Program-made: the position numbers and the translations under genes | The notes under the pieces: model-generated | Databases searched by the model: none | What the model saw: only the letters and a program-made list of their open reading frames with translations | What the model was told of the DNA's origin: nothing | Assembly: GCA_031082145.1 (NCBI GenBank) | Contig: JAVHLP010000003.1 | Coordinates: 1-64,000, forward strand | Source of the DNA: a bacterium | Lineage (GTDB): Bacteria; Bacillota; Sulfobacillia; UBA995 | Reading direction: 5' to 3' | DNA length: 64,000 bases | Part shown: positions 43,028 through 50,629 of the stretch, piece after piece | Layout: each line of letters starts with the position of its first letter | Numbering within the stretch: the first letter of the stretch is position 1

Positions 43028-44612
43028 CTGCGTCCATGTAGCCGGCCTGCTGGGTTTTCTCCGGCTGGCCGAGAGCGAGGGGTGGCGGACTCGCTTCCTG
43101 GGACCGGCCGTCGCCGTGCGGGACCTGGCCGGCGCCATCGCCACCGAGGCGCCCGAGTTGGTGGCCGTGAGCTATCGGCTAACCGACTCCTCCGCCGCCC
43201 GGTTGTTCACCGAGCTGAGAGCGGCCCTGGGAGACGAACGGCCGCGGATGGTCTTCGGCGGGACCCTGCCGGTGTGCCGCCAGGCCGAGGCCAGCGGCCT
43301 TTTCGAGGCCTGCTTCGGGCCTGATACCGGTGCCGCTGCGGTGCTGGCCTACCTGCGGGGACGGGGGTTGGAGGATCGCGACGAGGGCCACCCCGGTACC
43401 TTGCTGGAGCGGATGGAGGCGGCACGGCCCTTCCCGCTCATCCGGCACCACTTTGGGCAGCCCACCCTGGCGGCCACGGCGGCCGGGATTGAGCGGCTGG
43501 CCGAGGCCCGGGCCCTGGACATCATCTCGCTGGGACCCGACCAGAACGCCCAGGAGCATTTCTTCCGGCCCCAGGAGATGGACCCCGCCCAGGACGGTGC
43601 GGGCGGGGTGCCGGTTCGCCGTCCCGAGGACTTCGCCCTGCTCTACCAGGCTTCCCGGCGCGGCAACCACCCGCTCATGCGCTGCTACAGCGGAACCCGG
43701 GACATCCTGCGGCTGGCCGAGGTCCTGGCCAGGGAGATCAACAACGCCTGGGCGGCGGTACCTCTCTGCTGGTACAACGAACTGGACGGCCGGAGCGACC
43801 GCCCGCTGGGCCGGGCCATCGCCGAGAACCTGGAAGTCGTCCGGTGGCACGCCGCCCGGGGAATCCCCGTGGAGATCAACGAGTCCCATCACTGGAGCCT
43901 GCGCGACTCCCACGACACCATCGCCGTGGTCATGGCCTACCTCGCGGCCTACAATGCCCGGGCGGCCGGTGTCCGCCACTATGTGGCCCAGTACATGTTC
44001 AACACTCCCGCCGGCACCTCGTTCACCATGGACCTGGGCAAGATGCTGGCCAAGGTCCACCTGATCGAGGGGCTGCACGACGGGACCTTCCAGACCTACC
44101 GCCAGGTGCGAACCGGCCTGGCCAGCATGCCGGCCGACTACGGCCGGGCCAAGGGCCAGCTTGCCGCCTCCACCATGCTGCAGATGGCCCTGGCTCCCGA
44201 CATCGTGCACGTGGTGGGGTTCTCCGAGGCGGACCACGCGGCGACTCCCGACGACATCGGGGAGAGCTGCAACCTGGTCCGCCAGGTGATCGGCAACTGC
44301 CTGGGCGGGACGCCTGATCTCACCGCCGACCCGGCGGTTGCCGCCCGCCGGGACGAACTCCTGGCCGAAGCGCAAACGCTGCTGGAGGCGATACGGGAGG
44401 CGGCCCCGGGGGGGACCGGCGACCCCCTGACCGACCCCGCCAGCCTGGAACTGGCGATCCGGCGCGGGCTGCTGGACGCGCCCCATCTCAGGGGCCGGCC
44501 GGTGGCCCGGGGCGAGCTGGTGACCCGCGTGGTGGACGGCGCTTGCCGGGCGGTCGACCCGGCCAGCGGGAAGCCTCTCGCCGAGGCCGAGCGGGTCCGC
44601 CGCCTGGGCTGA
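42981..44612 (+). CDS. Cobalamin-binding protein resembling B12 mutase subunits
   Basis: About 543 residues if started at the CTG at 42981. The first 25 residues hold the B12-type motif GDCVHVAG (D16, H19, G22, spaced DxxHxxG), followed by a Rossmann-like B12 domain (ELVAVSYRLTDSSAARLF). The remaining 400 residues resemble a TIM-barrel mutase or methyltransferase subunit, with EINESHHWSLRDSHDTIAVV and QYMFNTPAG. The first common start codon, GTG 43116, would remove the motif; the CTG has a GGGGGGAG site just upstream. It overlaps the previous gene by 47 bp. The exact reaction is unknown; glutamate-mutase-like carbon shuffling is one option. Confidence 0.65.
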   Translation: MPQEARKLILAAALGDCVHVAGLLGFLRLAESEGWRTRFLGPAVAVRDLAGAIATEAPELVAVSYRLTDSSAARLFTELRAALGDERPRMVFGGTLPVCRQAEASGLFEACFGPDTGAAAVLAYLRGRGLEDRDEGHPGTLLERMEAARPFPLIRHHFGQPTLAATAAGIERLAEARALDIISLGPDQNAQEHFFRPQEMDPAQDGAGGVPVRRPEDFALLYQASRRGNHPLMRCYSGTRDILRLAEVLAREINNAWAAVPLCWYNELDGRSDRPLGRAIAENLEVVRWHAARGIPVEINESHHWSLRDSHDTIAVVMAYLAAYNARAAGVRHYVAQYMFNTPAGTSFTMDLGKMLAKVHLIEGLHDGTFQTYRQVRTGLASMPADYGRAKGQLAASTMLQMALAPDIVHVVGFSEADHAATPDDIGESCNLVRQVIGNCLGGTPDLTADPAVAARRDELLAEAQTLLEAIREAAPGGTGDPLTDPASLELAIRRGLLDAPHLRGRPVARGELVTRVVDGACRAVDPASGKPLAEAERVRRLG

Positions 44613-44620
44613 AGGAATCG

Positions 44621-44670
44621 GGGCAGCTGGGGTCAAAGACTTGGACCTGATCCAGCAGCCCTTTTTTTTT
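44621..44670 (+). terminator. Intrinsic terminator after the B12 protein gene
   Basis: GGGCAGCTGG (44621-44630) pairs with CCAGCAGCCC (44652-44661) with one mismatch, followed by nine T (44662-44670). It ends the riboswitch operon just before the MATE gene. Confidence 0.75.
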
Positions 44671-44682
44671 GTGGGAGGCCAT

Positions 44683-46035
44683 ATGGCGGTTCCCGTTCCA
44701 GCTCTCGGCCTCGACCCCACCGGCCGGCGGCGCCGGGTAGTTACCCTGGCCGCGCCGGCCATTGGCGAGATGGTCCTGCATATGTTCATCTGGATCGTCG
44801 ACACCGCCATGGTGGGGCGCCTGGGCGCGGTTGCGCTCAGCGCGGTCGGACTCGGGGGTCACGTCTACTTCACGGCTGCTTTTATCCTGGGCGCCCTGGG
44901 AACGGGAGTAACCGCCATGGTAGCCCGCTCGGTCGGGGCGGGCGACACCGCCGCGGCGGGCCGGATCGCCCGCCAAGGGCTTGTCTTGGCGGCGGGCCTG
45001 GGCATCACCCTGGGAGCCGGCATATACTGCCTGGCGGGACCCTTGTACTCCTTCACCGGTCTGGGGCCGGAGGCCACGGTCCTGGGTACCGGCTACACCC
45101 GTATCCTGGCCACGGCCGCCCCCGTGCTGCTGCTCGGGGTGGTGGCCAACGCCGCCCTGCGGGCGACCGGCAACACCCGGTTGCCCCTCTTGGCCGCCTT
45201 GCTCGGCAACCTCGTCAACGGAGTTGGTGACTACCTGCTCATCTTCGGCGTGCTCGGCTTTCCCCGGCTGGAGGTGACCGGGGCGGCTATCGCCGCCGTG
45301 CTGGGGCAGGTTGTGGCCGCCGCCGTCTCCCTGGCCTACCTGCTAAGTGCTCGATCCGGGCTAACCCTGGCCGGCCGTGGCCTGGACCTGGACCTGGTGC
45401 GCCGGCTGGGGCGGCTTAGCCTGCCCACCTCGGCCGAGACAACTCTCCTGGACGGGGGGCGGGTAGTGTGCCAGCTCATCGTGACCTCGCTGGGGGCCAC
45501 CGCCTTTGCCGCCCACCAGGTCGCGGTGGCGGCGGAGTCGCTCTCCTTCATGCCCGGCTACGGCTTCGCCATTGCCGCCAGCATCCTGGCCGGGCAGAGC
45601 CTGGGGGCGGGACTGCCGGGCGAGGTCCGGGCCTACACCCGGGAGGCCGTCCGCCTGGCGGGGGCGATCATGAGTGGCATGGGCGTCATTTTCCTTCTGG
45701 CGGCCACCGGGTTGATCCGCCTCTTCACCCTCGATCCGGCGGTGGTCGCCCTGGGATCGGTGTGCCTGCGGATCTCCGCCTTCGCCCAGCCGGCCATCGC
45801 CTTCACCGAGACTCATAACGGCGCCCTGCGGGGGGCGGGAGACACCCGGAGTCCCATGTGGGCTAGCGCGATCGGGATCTGGGGCTTCCGCGTGCCTGCC
45901 ACCTACCTGGCCATCCGCCACCTGGGAATGGATCTTCGGGCGGTATGGGCTATAATGGTAGTCGAATGGATGCTCCGGGCGGTCCTGGTGGGTACCGCTT
46001 TCGCCCGTGGCCGCTGGGAGCGGGTCCGAGTCTAG
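44683..46035 (+). CDS. MATE family efflux transporter
   Basis: 450 residues with about twelve hydrophobic helices in two similar halves. VDTAMVGRLGAVALSAVGLG near the start and LLDGGRVVCQLIVTSLGATAFAAHQVA at the start of the second half are MATE hallmarks. Transport of cations or drugs driven by Na+ or H+ is expected; substrate unknown. ATG 44683 has GGGAGG upstream, whereas a TTG at 44641 would lie inside the terminator hairpin. Confidence 0.88.
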   Translation: MAVPVPALGLDPTGRRRRVVTLAAPAIGEMVLHMFIWIVDTAMVGRLGAVALSAVGLGGHVYFTAAFILGALGTGVTAMVARSVGAGDTAAAGRIARQGLVLAAGLGITLGAGIYCLAGPLYSFTGLGPEATVLGTGYTRILATAAPVLLLGVVANAALRATGNTRLPLLAALLGNLVNGVGDYLLIFGVLGFPRLEVTGAAIAAVLGQVVAAAVSLAYLLSARSGLTLAGRGLDLDLVRRLGRLSLPTSAETTLLDGGRVVCQLIVTSLGATAFAAHQVAVAAESLSFMPGYGFAIAASILAGQSLGAGLPGEVRAYTREAVRLAGAIMSGMGVIFLLAATGLIRLFTLDPAVVALGSVCLRISAFAQPAIAFTETHNGALRGAGDTRSPMWASAIGIWGFRVPATYLAIRHLGMDLRAVWAIMVVEWMLRAVLVGTAFARGRWERVRV

Positions 46036-46048
46036 AGGAGGCGGGCCG

Positions 46049-46924
46049 GTGGCCATACCGTTCACCAAGATGCACGGGGCGGGCAATGACTACCTCTTCA
46101 TTGACCTGGTGGGCCGGGAGTTGAGCTTGCCCGATCTCCCCGGCCTGGCCCGGGCCATGAGCCACCGGCGCCGGGGCGTGGGGTCGGACGGCATCATCCT
46201 GGTCCTCGACTCGCAGGTCGCCGACTTCCGAATGCGCATGTTCAACGCCGACGGCAGCGAGGGCGAGATGTGCGGCAACGGCCTGCGCTGCCTGGCCCGC
46301 CTGGTCCATGATCGGGGGCATACCCGGGCGACCGGTTTCACCGTGGAGACGGCGGCCGGCTTGATGCGGCCGGAACTGGTGCTGGAGGAGGGGCGGGTGG
46401 TCGCCGTCCGCGTCGACCTGGGGCCGCCCCGCTTGGCCCGTCGGGACATCCCGATGTCTCCCCATCCACCTGGCGACAGCGAGCCGGTCGTCCGCCAGCA
46501 GCTAACGTCCGAGGGCCGGACCTGGTTCTTCACGGCGGTCTCGATGGGCAATCCCCACTGCGTCATCGCCGTCGATGACCTGGAGGCGGTGGACCTGGAG
46601 CGGGTGGGCCCCCCGCTGGAGCGTCACCCCCTGTTCCCCGAGCGGGTCAACGTGGAGTTCGTCCAGGTACTGGCTCCCGACCGGCTGCGCATGCGCGTCT
46701 GGGAGCGCGGGTCGGGGGTGACCGCCGCTTGCGGCACAGGGGCGGCGGCCGCGACCGTTGCCTGCGCCCTGGAGGGGCGGGCCGGGCGGCGGGCCCGGGT
46801 GATCATGGACGGGGGGGAGGTCGAGGTGGACTGGGCCGAAGAGGGGCGGGTCTACCAGGTCGGCCCGGCGGTGGAGGTTTTCCGGGGGGAGTTTCCGGGC
46901 ATTGGAGGAGGAGATGGCCTATGA
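46049..46924 (+). CDS. dapF: Diaminopimelate epimerase
   Basis: 291 residues. The two catalytic Cys lie in GEMCGNGLRCLA (near 75) and in the second-half ACGTGAAAA (near 232). KMHGAGNDYLFID opens the protein and MGNPHCVIAVDD marks the second half. It turns LL-DAP to meso-DAP for lysine and peptidoglycan. The GTG start follows AGAGGAGGCGGG. The stop overlaps the dapL start (ATGA), coupling consecutive pathway steps. Confidence 0.94.
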   Translation: MAIPFTKMHGAGNDYLFIDLVGRELSLPDLPGLARAMSHRRRGVGSDGIILVLDSQVADFRMRMFNADGSEGEMCGNGLRCLARLVHDRGHTRATGFTVETAAGLMRPELVLEEGRVVAVRVDLGPPRLARRDIPMSPHPPGDSEPVVRQQLTSEGRTWFFTAVSMGNPHCVIAVDDLEAVDLERVGPPLERHPLFPERVNVEFVQVLAPDRLRMRVWERGSGVTAACGTGAAAATVACALEGRAGRRARVIMDGGEVEVDWAEEGRVYQVGPAVEVFRGEFPGIGGGDGL

Positions 46925-48093
46925 AGACGGCCGACCGCATGCGGCTCTTGCCGCCCTACCTGTTCGCGGAGCTTGACCGGCTTAAGACGGAGGCCCGGGC
47001 CCGGGGCGTGGATGTGGTTGACCTGGGGGTGGGTGATCCGGAGCAGCCTACCCCGGCCGCCGTGGTGGACCGGCTCTGCCGGGAGGCCGGCGACCCGGCC
47101 AACCACCGCTACCCCGCCTACGAGGGGTCGGCGCTCTTCCGGCGGACGGTTGCCGGCTACTACCAGCGTCGTTTTGGTGTCCGGCTGGACCATGACCGGG
47201 AGGTGCTGGCGGTCATCGGGTCCAAGGAAGGCATCTCCCACCTGATCTGGGCCTTCGTCGACCCGGGAGATGTGGTCCTGGTCCCCGACCCCGCCTACCC
47301 CGTCTACCGCTCCCAGACCCTGCTGGCGGGTGGGCGGCCGGTCCTCATGCCGCTTGAGGCCGGTCGGGGCTTCTTCCCCGACTTCGGGGCCTTGCGCCGG
47401 GAGGACCTCGAGCGGGCGCGGATCATGTTCCTGAACTATCCCAATAACCCTACCGCCGCCGTGGCAACCCGCGAGCAGCTGGCGGAGGCGGTTGCCTTCG
47501 CCCGGAGGCACGACATCCTCCTCTGTCACGATGCCGCCTACGTGGAGATGACCTATGATGGGGTGGTCGCCCCCAGTGTGCTCGAGGTGCCCGGGGCGGC
47601 CGAGGTGGCCTTGGAGTTCTACTCCCTGTCCAAGCCCTTCAACATGACCGGCTGGCGGATCGGGGCCGCCGTGGGCAACACCGTGGCGGTGGAGGCCCTG
47701 GGCCGGATCAAGAACAACACCGACTCCGGCCAGTTCACGGCGGTGCAGCACGCCGCCGTGGAGGCTCTCGGCGGGGACTGGGCGGAGTCCTTCATCCGGG
47801 AGATGAACGCGATTTACCGGCGCCGGCGCGACCTGGTGGTCTCTCACCTGTCCGAGCTGGGTTGGGAGTTCCAGGTTCCCCGGGGTACCTTCTACGTGTG
47901 GGCCAAGCCGCCCGGCGATCGGGGGAGCGCCGAGTTCGCCTCCGAGCTCCTGGAACGGACGGGTGTGCTGGTACCGCCGGGTACCGCCTACGGTCCCGCC
48001 GGCGAGGGATATGTGCGCATAGCCCTGTGCATTGACGATCGGCGGCTGGAGGAGGGCCTTGGCCGCCTGAAAGAAGGGCAGCAGGGGTTTTGA
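46921..48093 (+). CDS. dapL: LL-diaminopimelate aminotransferase
   Basis: 390-residue class I PLP aminotransferase. PLP-binding NYPNNPTAAVAT (near 176), CHDAAYVEMTYDG and the Schiff-base Lys in SLSKPFNMTGWRIG are clear. The VVDLGVGDPEQPTP start and the gene partner dapF point to the DapL shortcut from tetrahydrodipicolinate to LL-DAP rather than a general aminotransferase. The ATG overlaps the dapF stop and has GGAGGAG upstream. Confidence 0.88.
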   Translation: MKTADRMRLLPPYLFAELDRLKTEARARGVDVVDLGVGDPEQPTPAAVVDRLCREAGDPANHRYPAYEGSALFRRTVAGYYQRRFGVRLDHDREVLAVIGSKEGISHLIWAFVDPGDVVLVPDPAYPVYRSQTLLAGGRPVLMPLEAGRGFFPDFGALRREDLERARIMFLNYPNNPTAAVATREQLAEAVAFARRHDILLCHDAAYVEMTYDGVVAPSVLEVPGAAEVALEFYSLSKPFNMTGWRIGAAVGNTVAVEALGRIKNNTDSGQFTAVQHAAVEALGGDWAESFIREMNAIYRRRRDLVVSHLSELGWEFQVPRGTFYVWAKPPGDRGSAEFASELLERTGVLVPPGTAYGPAGEGYVRIALCIDDRRLEEGLGRLKEGQQGF

Positions 48094-48142
48094 TGGGGGA
48101 AAAGAGGAATCCACTGCTGGGGGGTCGAAGCGTCCTGGCAAT

Positions 48143-48161
48143 ACTGGTACGACGTACCAGT
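48143..48161. repeat. Perfect palindrome upstream of yicC
   Basis: ACTGGTAC and GTACCAGT flank GAC, an 8-bp-arm inverted repeat ending 12 bases before the yicC start. It could be an operator or an RNA hairpin near the ribosome site; there is no T-run for termination. Confidence 0.5.
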
Positions 48162-48173
48162 CGGGGCTGAGCG

Positions 48174-49052
48174 ATGCCGCTGAGTATGACCGGCTACGGC
48201 CGGAGTGAGGCGACGGTGGCTGGCCACCGGGCGGTGGTGGAGATCAGATCCGTCAACCACCGTTTCGCGGACTTCAGCCTCCGGCTGCCCCGGAGGTACG
48301 GCCAGCTGGAAGAGCCGGTGCGAGCTCTCCTGCTGGAGCGGGTGGCCAGGGGTCGGGTTGACCTCCACCTGGTGGTGGAGCCGGTGGGTGGGGGGAGCCG
48401 TGAGGTCCGGGTGGACCTCGAACTGGCGGCGGCCCACGCCCGGGCCCTGACCGATCTGGGCCGGAGGCTCAGGTTGAGGGGGCGCCCCCGGTTGGAGACG
48501 ATAGCGGCCCTCCCCGACGTGGTGGTGGCGGCCGAGCCGGTGCTGGATCCCCAGGCGGCTTGGCCCGCGGTGCGGCAAGCGGTGGTGGAGGCCCGGGAGC
48601 AGCTGGTCGAGATGCGCCGGCGCGAGGGCGACCGGCTCTACCAGGACATCACACATAGGCTGGGTCGTCTGGGGCAACTTATCGAGGAAGTAAAAGCCAG
48701 GGCCCCCCTTGCGGCCGAGGAGCAGAGGGAGCGGCTGGCCCAGCGGGTAGCCGAGTTGGGCCGGGGAGTGGAGTTGGACCAGGCGCGCCTGGCCAGCGAG
48801 ATCGCCCTGGTGGTCGAAAAGGCCGGTATTACGGAGGAACTGGTACGGGTGGGGAGCCATCTCCAGGAGGCCGCCCGTGCCCTCGGCGAGCGGGTTCCGG
48901 TGGGTCGCCGGCTCGAGTTCATAGCGCAGGAAATAGGACGGGAGCTGAACACCGCGGCCGCCAAGACCGGCGACCTGCAGGTGGGGAAGCTCCTGGTTGA
49001 CGCCAGAGAAGAGCTTGAGAAGGTCAGAGAGCAGGTCCAGAACATCGAGTGA
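48174..49052 (+). CDS. YicC family endoribonuclease-like protein
   Basis: 292 residues of standard family length. SMTGYGRSEATVAGHRAVVEIRSVNHRF opens it and GRRLEFIAQEIGRELNTAAAK, followed by the end KVREQVQNIE, closes it. YicC-type proteins in E. coli and Bacillus (YloC) cleave or help turn over small RNAs. It heads the conserved block yicC-(mIHF)-remA-gmk-rpoZ. Spacing to the next gene is 16 bp. Confidence 0.92.
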   Translation: MPLSMTGYGRSEATVAGHRAVVEIRSVNHRFADFSLRLPRRYGQLEEPVRALLLERVARGRVDLHLVVEPVGGGSREVRVDLELAAAHARALTDLGRRLRLRGRPRLETIAALPDVVVAAEPVLDPQAAWPAVRQAVVEAREQLVEMRRREGDRLYQDITHRLGRLGQLIEEVKARAPLAAEEQRERLAQRVAELGRGVELDQARLASEIALVVEKAGITEELVRVGSHLQEAARALGERVPVGRRLEFIAQEIGRELNTAAAKTGDLQVGKLLVDAREELEKVREQVQNIE

Positions 49053-49068
49053 GAGGAGGTGACTAACG

Positions 49069-49386
49069 ATGGCGTTGCCAGTTCTCACCCTCCAGCAGCG
49101 CCGCAAAGCCCTGGAGAAAGCCCAGGCCATGCGGTCGAAGCGCAAGGAAATGCGGCTCCGGCTCAAGAAGGGCAAGCTGAGCCTGAGGGACGTCCTGGGC
49201 AGCAAGGACGACGAGGTCATGGCCAAGATGAGGGTTGCCTATCTCCTGGCCTCCCTTCCGCGGGTGGGTAAGACGACGGCCCGCAAGATCATGGAGGAGA
49301 TTGGCATCGACGACTCGCGCCGGGTTCAGGGATTGGGTAAGCGGCAGCGGGAAGCTCTCCTACAGCGGCTGGGAGCCAGGCGTTAA
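49069..49386 (+). CDS. mihF: mIHF-like integration host factor
   Basis: 105 residues, basic and helical. [22 protein letters not shown] and [28 protein letters not shown] show the helix-two-turn-helix and lysine-rich arm of the actinobacterial integration host factor, a nucleoid protein essential in mycobacteria and located beside gmk there. The same gmk linkage is seen here. A strong GAGAGGAGGTGA site precedes the ATG. It is unrelated to the HU/IHF family despite the name. Confidence 0.85.
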   Translation: MALPVLTLQQRRKALEKAQAMRSKRKEMRLRLKKGKLSLRDVLGSKDDEVMAKMRVAYLLASLPRVGKTTARKIMEEIGIDDSRRVQGLGKRQREALLQRLGARR

Positions 49387-49408
49387 GGCGACCGGGGAGG
49401 TACCGGGG

Positions 49409-49678
49409 ATGGAGCTCAAGCTCATCAATATCGGATTTGGAAACATAGTTGCAGCCCACCGCATTATAGCCATCGTCAGCCCGGAATCAGCGCCCATCAA
49501 GCGGGTGATCCAGGAAGCCCGGGACCAGGGGATGCTCATCGACGCCACCTACGGTCGCAGGACCAGGGCGGTCATCGTAACCGACTCGGAGCACGTGATC
49601 TTGTCGGCAGTTCAGCCCGAGACGGTGGCCGGGCGGCTCGCAGCCAGGGAATCAGCCCAGGGAGATGCGGGCACCTGA
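49409..49678 (+). CDS. remA: RemA-like DNA-binding regulator (DUF370)
   Basis: 89 residues. [21 protein letters not shown] and [17 protein letters not shown] are diagnostic of RemA/YlzA, a filamentous DNA-binding activator of matrix and osmoprotection genes in Bacillus. It sits just before gmk, as in most Bacillota. GGGGAGG lies upstream of the ATG. Confidence 0.9.
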   Translation: MELKLINIGFGNIVAAHRIIAIVSPESAPIKRVIQEARDQGMLIDATYGRRTRAVIVTDSEHVILSAVQPETVAGRLAARESAQGDAGT

Positions 49679-49716
49679 GACCCGGGAGGACGGGGGCCTC
49701 GGCCTGGAAGCCCTTC

Positions 49717-50478
49717 ATGGTGGTGATCTCGGGGCCTTCCGGGGCCGGGAAGACAACCCTCATTCGTGCCCTGATGGAGCGCTTGCCGGCGCTGGCCTTC
49801 TCGGTGTCGGCCACCACCAGGCCTCCCCGGCCTGGCGAGCTCGACGGCACGGACTACTACTTCTTGACGCCGGACGAGTTCCAAGAGAGAATAAAAGCGG
49901 GTGAGTTCCTGGAGTTCGCCGAGGTGTACGGGCATGCTTACGGTACCTTGCGGGGCCAGGTGGAGAGGTTTCTGGCCGGGGGCAGGGACGTAGTTCTGGA
50001 TATCGATACGCAGGGTGCGGCGCAACTGCGATCGGCCGGACTCGATGCCATCCATGTGTTTGTCATGCCACCTAGTTTGGACCACGCCCGGGACCGCATG
50101 AACACCCGGGGCACGGAGGACGCCTTATCCTGCGAGCAACGCCTGCGCCGGGCGCCCGCGGAGATCGCCGCCCGGACCGGGTACGACTACGTGGTATGCA
50201 ACGACCGGATGGAGGAGGCGGTTACCGCGCTGGCAGCCGTCATCCTTGCCGAGCGGTGCCGTGCTGCGAGGTTGCTGCCGCCGCATGAGGGATCCTGTCC
50301 TGAGGCTGCCGGGTCGGAGGGCGGCGGACCCGAGAACGGAGGGGATCGCTGTCCCCATGATGAAGCCATCGCTGGACGAGCTGATGCAAAGCGTGGACAC
50401 CAAGTATACGCTGGTGGTGGCCGCAGCCAAGCGGGCGCGACAGATCATGATGGGCTATGCCAGGCTCGTGGAATGTGA
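49717..50478 (+). CDS. gmk: Guanylate kinase with an unusual 3' extension
   Basis: Residues 1-190 are a clear GMP kinase: P-loop GPSGAGKTT, SVSATTRPPRPGELDGTDYYF, EVYGHAYGTLRGQVE and the lid with RMNTRGTEDAL. The family normally ends near residue 205. Here the frame stays open to 253 and the last 40 codons overlap rpoZ in another frame, giving a low-complexity, non-homologous tail (EGGGPENGGDRCPHDEA). Either the enzyme truly has this tail or a base is missing near 50270-50340. The start lacks a strong Shine-Dalgarno. Confidence 0.85.
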   Translation: MVVISGPSGAGKTTLIRALMERLPALAFSVSATTRPPRPGELDGTDYYFLTPDEFQERIKAGEFLEFAEVYGHAYGTLRGQVERFLAGGRDVVLDIDTQGAAQLRSAGLDAIHVFVMPPSLDHARDRMNTRGTEDALSCEQRLRRAPAEIAARTGYDYVVCNDRMEEAVTALAAVILAERCRAARLLPPHEGSCPEAAGSEGGGPENGGDRCPHDEAIAGRADAKRGHQVYAGGGRSQAGATDHDGLCQARGM

Positions 50479-50566
50479 TTCCGACAAACCGGTGACTGTG
50501 GCCCTGGAGGAGCTTCGTTCGGGGAAGATCCGGTTGGAAGGGAGCAGACCCGGGCCGCAGGCGTGA
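50357..50566 (+). CDS. rpoZ: RNA polymerase omega subunit
   Basis: 69 residues. MKPSLDELMQSVDTKYTLVVAAAKRARQI matches the omega N-terminal helices that clamp the beta-prime C-terminus, and KPVTVALEELRSGKI follows. The ATG at 50357 is used, with a second ATG directly after; GGAGGGG lies about 13 bases upstream. It overlaps the 3' extension of gmk by 122 bp in a different frame. Confidence 0.9.
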   Translation: MMKPSLDELMQSVDTKYTLVVAAAKRARQIMMGYARLVECDSDKPVTVALEELRSGKIRLEGSRPGPQA

Positions 50567-50629
50567 GCGGTTGAGGCAGGGGTCGCCGCCGGGACGGCCC
50601 CTGCTTTCTTGTTCGGGAGGGCGGAGGAA

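Noticed and set aside
44662-44670. T9 tract as a slippery or recoding site before the MATE gene
   Set aside because: It follows a stable inverted repeat and fits an intrinsic terminator; the MATE start at 44683 is downstream.
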